Origin: Candidatus Zixiibacteriota bacterium
Lineage (GTDB): Bacteria; Zixibacteria; MSB-5A5; GN15; FEB-12
Reading direction: 5' to 3'
NCBI GenBank assembly: GCA_040753875.1
Contig: JBFMDV010000004.1
Location: 1 to 40,057 of the forward strand
Length of the DNA: 40,057 nucleotides
In this document: positions 35,825-40,057 of the stretch, piece after piece
How positions within the stretch are numbered: the stretch's first letter is position 1
Layout of the letters: each line of letters starts with the position of its first letter
The notes under the pieces: generated by a model
Told to the model about the DNA's origin: nothing
Seen by the model: only the letters and a program-made list of their open reading frames with translations
The model's database searches: none
Position numbers and translations under genes: made by a program

Positions 35825-36463
35825 ATGCCCAGAAGAGTCAAAATCGATATTTCCCCTTTTGGGTCGGGCTCTGGTATCGGGGATGCGCTCTTTCCCAAGG
35901 TCCGGCGGAAAGTCCTGACTTTATTCCTCCTGAACCCAGAGAAGAGGTTTTACTTCAGAGAGGCCGTCCGGCTGCTGGGTGATACACCGGGATCTCTTCA
36001 GCGTGAGTTGAGATCGCTCACATCCGCCGGGATTCTCTTGATGGAACCAATTGGCATCCAGAAATTCTACCGCGCCAATCCCGAGTCTCCCGTCTTTGGC
36101 GAGCTCAAGGCAATCGCTGAGAAGACGTTTGGTGTAGCCGACATAATTCGCGACATCCTACGGGCAGAGAGCAAGGGACGAATCAAGATGGCGTGGATAT
36201 ATGGCTCCGTCGCCAAGGGCCACGACACAAGTTCAAGTGATATCGACCTCATGGTGATCGGTTCTCTGGACTTTCGAGAGTTGATCTCGATATTGAAACC
36301 GGTCGAAGAACAGATGCGGCGGCCGATCAATCCGACGCTGTATTCAGAAAGTGAGTTTCAGAAGAAGGTTCAAGACAAGAATCATTTTCTCTTGAACGTA
36401 CTAGAATCCGACAAGTTATTCGTGCTGGGAAATGAGAATGACCTTACAAGATTGGCTCATTAG
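35825..36463 (+). CDS. HTH-nucleotidyltransferase (MNT-type) protein
   Basis: 212 residues from ATG 35825; a TTG at 35819 is also possible and no clear ribosome site is seen. Residues about 20-85 form a winged-helix DNA-binding domain (KVRRKVLTLFLLNPEKRFYFREAVRLLG..GSLQRELRSLTSAGIL). Residues 121-145 hold the minimal nucleotidyltransferase signature YGSVAKGHDTSSSDIDLMV with Asp139 and Asp141. The overlap with the HEPN gene next to it makes this an MNT-HEPN pair, which in other bacteria acts as antitoxin and toxin respectively through AMPylation; the HTH could autoregulate the operon. Confidence 0.82.
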   Translation: MPRRVKIDISPFGSGSGIGDALFPKVRRKVLTLFLLNPEKRFYFREAVRLLGDTPGSLQRELRSLTSAGILLMEPIGIQKFYRANPESPVFGELKAIAEKTFGVADIIRDILRAESKGRIKMAWIYGSVAKGHDTSSSDIDLMVIGSLDFRELISILKPVEEQMRRPINPTLYSESEFQKKVQDKNHFLLNVLESDKLFVLGNENDLTRLAH

Positions 36464-36878
36464 CGGCTGGTTGAAGCCGCATACGACGAGCCGGAAAGAA
36501 ATAACTGATCTCCTTGCCAAGGTTGACCGAGACATTTCCGAGGCGGCCAAAGAAGAGATCACTCTCGACTGGCGGTTGGCGATTGCATATAACGCGTGCC
36601 TCGGCTGTGCGACGATCGCTCTTCGTGCGAGTGGCTACCGGATTCCCGGAGGAGCCGGTCAACATTACCGGACCATTCGATCGCTGCGATTTACAATCGA
36701 CCCTGCCCCCGACATCATAGCGTCGTTGGAGGCAATAAGCAGAAAAAGAGCTATAGTCAGCTACGATGCGGCGGGCACCATTACGGAGGGCGAAGTAGGG
36801 GAAGCAATGCGTCTGTCACGAGAACTGCGAGATGCTCTTGCAACTTGGCTGAAAGCGAAGCATCCGGAACTGAATTAG
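36432..36878 (+). CDS. HEPN-domain protein
   Basis: 148 residues; ATG 36432 overlaps the nucleotidyltransferase gene by 32 bases (ATG 36438 is an alternative). The four-helix pattern with DWRLAIAYNACLGCATIALRASGYR, GGAGQHYRTIRSLRFT and a late KRAIVSYDAAGTITEGEV helix fits the HEPN family of the SAV_6107-like kind. The canonical RNase motif R-x4-6-H is not clear; the segment RAIVSYD lacks the His. It may be a nuclease-like toxin in a pair with the upstream protein, or a non-catalytic partner. The pairing is seen; the activity is inference. Confidence 0.75.
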   Translation: MRMTLQDWLISGWLKPHTTSRKEITDLLAKVDRDISEAAKEEITLDWRLAIAYNACLGCATIALRASGYRIPGGAGQHYRTIRSLRFTIDPAPDIIASLEAISRKRAIVSYDAAGTITEGEVGEAMRLSRELRDALATWLKAKHPELN

Positions 36879-36893
36879 CCAGGGATTACTGCT

Positions 36894-38123
36894 GTGAGTA
36901 GCTTGGAATCTGTCAAGGCAATCAAATCGCGAATAGCCGGGCTGAAACGGGGGCGGCGGTTTATCGATTACCACGAGTCAGGGCTGTATGCCCGTGAACT
37001 TGAGAGTCTGCTGGATGAGATCGACAGGGTAGCCGACAATCCGCGCCAGGGCGTTGAACTGGTGGCCGCCTTTATTCGAGCCGATAACGCGGTGCTCGGG
37101 CGTGCTGATGATTCGGACGGGTCGATCGGTGACGTGTATCGGATATTCGCCTGCGACAGTTTTATTCGTCATGCATCTCAGTGCGAAGACAAAGAATGGC
37201 TATATACCGTTCTGCTCAAGCTCTACGCGAATGATGAATACGGAGTTCGCAATTCGCTGATAGCTTCTGCCGCTGGTTTCCTGCCTGAATCGTTTCTTCG
37301 GCGCATGGTCGATGAGTTTTGGTCCATAGGCAAAAAAGAGACTGACGAATTCCGAAGATATCATTGGTATCTTCCAATTGAGGCGGTCGCAAAGCAGCTA
37401 AAAGATCCTGAGCTTTTCGAACGAGCCTGTCGCGCCAAATGGCCGGAAATACCGGTAGCAGGACACCTCGACATCGCGGAGGTGTATTTCGAATGCGGTT
37501 ATCCGGTCGTTGCCCTTCAATGGTTGGACAAGGTTGCCTCCGATGAGACGTTTCAGCTTGATGAACGCGAAAGATTGCTCCTGAGAGTGTTGCTGGAGCT
37601 CGGTGATAAAGCCAGAGCTGAGGATGTTGCGTGGAGAGTGTTTCGCCGCTCGCGGAGCGAGGCGACATTGTCTTTGCTGTTAAGCGCCATTGACGAGACT
37701 GAACGCCATCGAGTAATCGATGATGAGGTCCAGGTGATAGCGGAATCTCCCAAGCTCGATTATGTTGACGCTGCTTTCCTGATAGAATTGGAGCGTTTTG
37801 ACGATGCCGAGCGATATTTGATTGAGCGGTCGGTTCAGCTTAATGGGGATTATTACTACCAGTTGCTGCCTTGGGCAAAGACATTCGAGAAACAAGGAAG
37901 ATTCCTCGTGGCCAGTAATCTCTATCGCGTTCTGCTTGAATCGATCCTTCGCCGCGCCAATTCGAAGTACTACACGTACGGTGTTCGTTATCTGTGTAAA
38001 CTCGATGATCTGGCCCCGCTTGTCAGCGACTGGGGAGGATTGCCGGACCATAACGATTACAAGATCAACTTGCGGCTCGAACACAAACTGAAACGCAGTT
38101 TCTGGGCGCGATACGAGCCGTGA
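36894..38123 (+). CDS. DUF6880-like helical repeat protein
   Basis: 409 residues from GTG 36894 with AGGGA upstream. It is alpha-helical throughout, with TPR-like stretches (EVYFECGYPVVALQWLDKV; DDAERYLIERSVQL; FEKQGRFLVASNLYRVLLESIL). The C-terminus SKYYTYGVRYLCKLDDL...DWGGLPDHNDYKINLRLEHKLKRSFWARYE matches the conserved end of DUF6880 proteins. The function of that family is unknown. It starts 16 bases past the HEPN gene in the same direction and so may belong to the same operon. Confidence 0.7.
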   Translation: MSSLESVKAIKSRIAGLKRGRRFIDYHESGLYARELESLLDEIDRVADNPRQGVELVAAFIRADNAVLGRADDSDGSIGDVYRIFACDSFIRHASQCEDKEWLYTVLLKLYANDEYGVRNSLIASAAGFLPESFLRRMVDEFWSIGKKETDEFRRYHWYLPIEAVAKQLKDPELFERACRAKWPEIPVAGHLDIAEVYFECGYPVVALQWLDKVASDETFQLDERERLLLRVLLELGDKARAEDVAWRVFRRSRSEATLSLLLSAIDETERHRVIDDEVQVIAESPKLDYVDAAFLIELERFDDAERYLIERSVQLNGDYYYQLLPWAKTFEKQGRFLVASNLYRVLLESILRRANSKYYTYGVRYLCKLDDLAPLVSDWGGLPDHNDYKINLRLEHKLKRSFWARYEP

Positions 38124-38131
38124 CTTCCTAA

Positions 38132-38310
38132 ACGTTCTCGGAAGTGCTCGGCGTGAAGCCGTCCACCATCTACCAGTGGACGCACGTTGGTATATTCCGC
38201 ATTTCAAGCTGGGGCGGTTTGTCCGCTTCCGGAAAAGCGACGTCAACAAGTGGCTGGAATCGAAGGTCAAGAACGGGAGACCGGAGAGAGCCATTGAAAT
38301 AGAGTGCTGA
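38132..38310 (+). pseudogene. Truncated and frameshifted excisionase-type HTH gene
   Basis: The frame starts after a TAA with FSEVLGVKPSTIYQWTHVG, then shifts by one base near 38190 and continues IPHFKLGRFVRFRKSDVNKWL to a TGA at 38308-38310. Together these give the complete MerR/AlpA-like HTH of the excisionase (HTH_17) family. The usual N-terminal start is missing, and the break lies just after the previous gene's stop. It is a decayed recombination directionality factor. Confidence 0.8.
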
Positions 38311-38386
38311 ACCTAATATATTATTCTCAAATCCAGCAATAGAGAACAGTGTAGGCATTAACTACGGAATTCAGGGTATCCTAAGA

Positions 38387-38776
38387 ATGAGAGTCTTCTG
38401 CACGTTTTGCTCGAAGGACAAGAGTGATGCATCAGGATTATTGCCAGCCATCGACAGATATTTAAGTGACAGGATACGAGGGGTACACGAGTGCGCGATT
38501 GCCGACAAAGTTGAATTGTTCATTTTGTCTGGTAAATATGGTCTTATTCATTGCGACACCAAGATCCCCTGGTACGACCAGTTTCTGAATGTCGACCAGC
38601 GACCGAAAATCATCCAGCAGGTGAAATGGCAATTAGCTGACTACAGCATCACACAGGTTACTTACTATACAAGGTTGCCGGAAGATGACCCACGCTACAC
38701 GCCTTACAACAGAGTTATTGAAGAGGCGTGCCGCAGTTGTGACATCATCTTAGAGAAACGTTTTTGGATCAAATGA
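38387..38776 (+). CDS. Small protein, DUF6884/YaaA-like
   Basis: 129 residues from ATG 38387; ribosome site weak. It opens MRVFCTFCSKDKSDASG and contains ELFILSGKYGLIHCDTKIPWYDQFL, the pattern of DUF6884 and YaaA-related proteins (LSAKYGL.......YD..L). Four cysteines lie in the first 60 residues, two in CTFC. Function unknown; related proteins occur near DNA-modification and defence genes in some genomes, which fits the island setting. Confidence 0.55.
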   Translation: MRVFCTFCSKDKSDASGLLPAIDRYLSDRIRGVHECAIADKVELFILSGKYGLIHCDTKIPWYDQFLNVDQRPKIIQQVKWQLADYSITQVTYYTRLPEDDPRYTPYNRVIEEACRSCDIILEKRFWIK

Positions 38777-38787
38777 TGTCAGTCCAT

Positions 38788-38807
38788 TTTGTGCCAGATT
38801 TGTGCCA
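38788..38807 (+). repeat. Tandem TTTGTGCCA repeat near the right end of the island
   Basis: TTTGTGCCA at 38788-38796 and again at 38799-38807, 11 bases apart, i.e. about one helical turn. It lies 125 bases inside attR, where arm-type integrase sites are found in lambda-like elements. Confidence 0.4.
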
Positions 38808-38932
38808 ACTTGAATGAAAAACATGCTGATTTTCCAGTATCAAACAAAACCAAATAAAAGCTGGAATTCGCTGTGATTCAGAGAGTTATCGCATAAGTCG
38901 GTGACGGTCAAAAAGTTGCAAAACGGGCCTTT

Positions 38933-38952
38933 TTCGATTCCCCCCACCTCCA
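38933..38952 (+). repeat. attR: second copy of the 20-bp ssrA end
   Basis: Exactly identical to 35597-35616. The bases on either side differ from those at ssrA (CTT before, AAATT after), so the identity stops at both ends of the repeat. Confidence 0.85.
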
Positions 38953-39346
38953 AATTATAACGAATTATCGCTCAATGACTTATTAAAGGGACGGGGGTAC
39001 AATACCCCCGTCCGCCTTTCGTATCGTGATGTACTTCAGTTGCTTATGCCGTAGAGTGAGTTGCTGTCGTCGTCACACTCAACTGTTGACCCGGTCAATA
39101 CATCGGCTATCTCCTCATTTGTCCTGCTCAACCCTTCATTTTGCGAAGAAATCGATGGCCGGGCGCGCTCGGTTTGCATCCTCTTGTGGGGCCCTTCTAA
39201 CTCTTTCGCATGGAACCATTACCTGCTTTTTTGGTTCAAGTCTCGAATATCAATGCCCTGAACTATTGCGGAGTAAGCTCAATTCTGTTCGAAAAGTGGT
39301 TACATTTAGTCGTTGTTTCTGTCGATATCGCCTGTATCTTTGAGTC
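38953..39346. other. Gene-free interval past the island
   Basis: About 390 bases with no credible gene apart from short frames lacking coding character. It contains one strong hairpin near its start (separate entry). A possible promoter for the next gene is TTGTTT-N16-TATCTT at about 39314-39341, but this is weak. Confidence 0.45.
38989..39013 (+). terminator. Hairpin, possibly the displaced ssrA terminator
   Basis: GGACGGGGGTA (38989-38999) pairs perfectly with 39003-39013 across CAA, followed by GCCTTTCG. A strong stem 37 bases past attR is where the terminator of the original ssrA would lie, if the island was inserted between the gene and its terminator. Confidence 0.6.
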
Positions 39347-39778
39347 ATGTTTGTAGGACGATTTGTGAAACCGTGGTCTGTAGCTCTCATCGTAATGTTG
39401 CTCGCAGCTGTTTCCCCTTTGCGTGGGATTAGCGTTCTATGTATCAGCGAAATGGGACACCTTGAGGTGGAGTTCGTCGGTTCGTCCTGCTGCGACCAGG
39501 AATCCGCACCACAAATTCCGAGTGCCCTTCTCGTTGAGGAATCAACAGACGATTGTGGTACCTGCGTAGATGTTTTCTTTTCCCAGGATGCTTCCCAAGC
39601 TTCACAACGCGGATTATCTGCACACTATGGCAATTCACTTTTCTCTACGATTTCAAGTGCTCCATTGCAGCTGACTGGCCTCCTCGGAGCGAATTGCTCC
39701 ATGGAAATCAATCCCAGTAATGATTTCTCGATAGCCCCCCTAGCTAATAGTCAATTTCCCACTGTCATTCGCTGCTGA
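39347..39778 (+). CDS. Small Cys-rich exported protein
   Basis: 143 residues with an N-terminal signal (hydrophobic segment about 11-22). The mature part has a pattern VLCISEMGHLEVEFVGSSCC and DDCGTCVDVFF, with seven or so cysteines. The CxxxxGHxxxE...CC pattern recalls short proteins encoded just before metal-efflux genes in some Desulfuromonas-like bacteria, but this is a weak resemblance. The next gene follows 100 bases later in the same direction and also encodes an exported protein. Confidence 0.6.
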   Translation: MFVGRFVKPWSVALIVMLLAAVSPLRGISVLCISEMGHLEVEFVGSSCCDQESAPQIPSALLVEESTDDCGTCVDVFFSQDASQASQRGLSAHYGNSLFSTISSAPLQLTGLLGANCSMEINPSNDFSIAPLANSQFPTVIRC

Positions 39779-39878
39779 TTTTCCAGACTAAGTTCTCGTG
39801 ATTAGCCCCCGATCTGCTCCGGAGGCTTTGCTGTGCTCTATGGCACAGTGAACCACATCTTAGTTTGGAGAATTGTTG

Positions 39879-40057
39879 ATGAGATTTCGAACAACATTGA
39901 ATTTGATATTCATCGTACTTGGCGTATCTAGAGTGGCTCGCGCTCAGACAAGTTCAGATGCGCCGCCGCTTTTGCCCCCGGTGTATCATGAGAGCGGAGT
40001 TCAGGAGGACCTGGCCGCAGTTGGCGACTCGGTGATCAGTCTCAGGTCCGCCCTTCA
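39879..40057 (+). CDS. Exported protein, 5' part only
   Basis: ATG 39879 with GGAG eight bases before it. A signal peptide (hydrophobic residues 7-18, ends ARAQ at about 24) leads a Pro-rich segment. The gene runs off the window after 59 residues. An outer-membrane efflux protein would fit the context but cannot be shown. Confidence 0.7.
   Translation, partial: MRFRTTLNLIFIVLGVSRVARAQTSSDAPPLLPPVYHESGVQEDLAAVGDSVISLRSAL

Larger units (their letters stand above)
35617..38952 (+). mobile_element. Small genomic island inserted in ssrA (integrase lost)
   Basis: The 3.3-kb segment is bounded by an exact 20-bp repeat, the left copy being the ssrA end. Its plus-strand genes are a nucleotidyltransferase, a HEPN protein, a DUF6880-like protein, a broken excisionase-type HTH gene and a DUF6884-like protein. 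No integrase gene is found, so it is probably immobile or mobilised in trans. Confidence 0.8.

Noticed and set aside
39026-39343. Short plus-strand frames past the island
   Set aside because: Two overlapping frames with Ser/Cys-rich text, no ribosome site and no recognisable motif.

Overview
The window reads as the chromosome of an uncultured Gram-negative bacterium of the FCB type, probably candidate phylum Zixibacteria or a close relative. The reasons are a secreted repeat protein ending in a dockerin of the GNV/VDIGDLT type, many lipoproteins with beta-propeller or beta-helix folds, a MuiA-type protein, large multihaem cytochromes and moderate GC. The taxonomic call is inference; no rRNA is present.

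Layout. Positions 1-124 hold the end of an IS5-like insertion sequence that cuts a small secreted-protein gene. Then come a DUF3142 protein, tRNA-Ser(UGA), a lipoprotein and a beta-helix protein (all minus strand). From 4.1 to 10.5 kb the plus strand carries murQ, a haem-binding protein and a tight four-gene electron-transfer operon: an 11-haem cytochrome c, a 9-haem cytochrome c, a membrane cytochrome b and a 15-haem NapC-like cytochrome. A perfect 16-bp hairpin separates it from a convergent propeller lipoprotein. From 11.9 to 16.2 kb three overlapping genes encode a solute-binding-like protein, an NtrY-type sensor kinase and an NtrC-family sigma-54 activator. Next are an ArsC-like selenoprotein with an in-frame UGA (not readable as one ORF by standard translation), trmB and a GT-C-like membrane protein. 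From 19.2 to 30.5 kb lie a MuiA-like protein carrying a TonB-plug-like insertion, an OPT-family transporter, a 1160-residue GH13 amylase-like enzyme, a thioredoxin/propeller protein and a zinc alcohol dehydrogenase. From 30.8 to 34.8 kb are a 1121-residue cohesin/dockerin-like secreted protein and a small lipoprotein.

The tmRNA gene ssrA (35252-35616) is the attachment site of a small genomic island. The last 20 bases of ssrA are repeated exactly at 38933-38952. Between the copies lie a nucleotidyltransferase/HEPN pair, a DUF6880-like protein, a truncated and frameshifted excisionase-type HTH gene and a DUF6884-like protein, with no integrase. Just past the right repeat is a strong hairpin that may be the original ssrA terminator, displaced by the insertion. 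The window ends in a small Cys-rich exported protein and the start of another exported protein.

The most notable items are the selenoprotein, the ssrA island with its decayed excisionase and MNT-HEPN cargo, the multihaem quinol-oxidoreductase-like operon and the MuiA/plug chimera.
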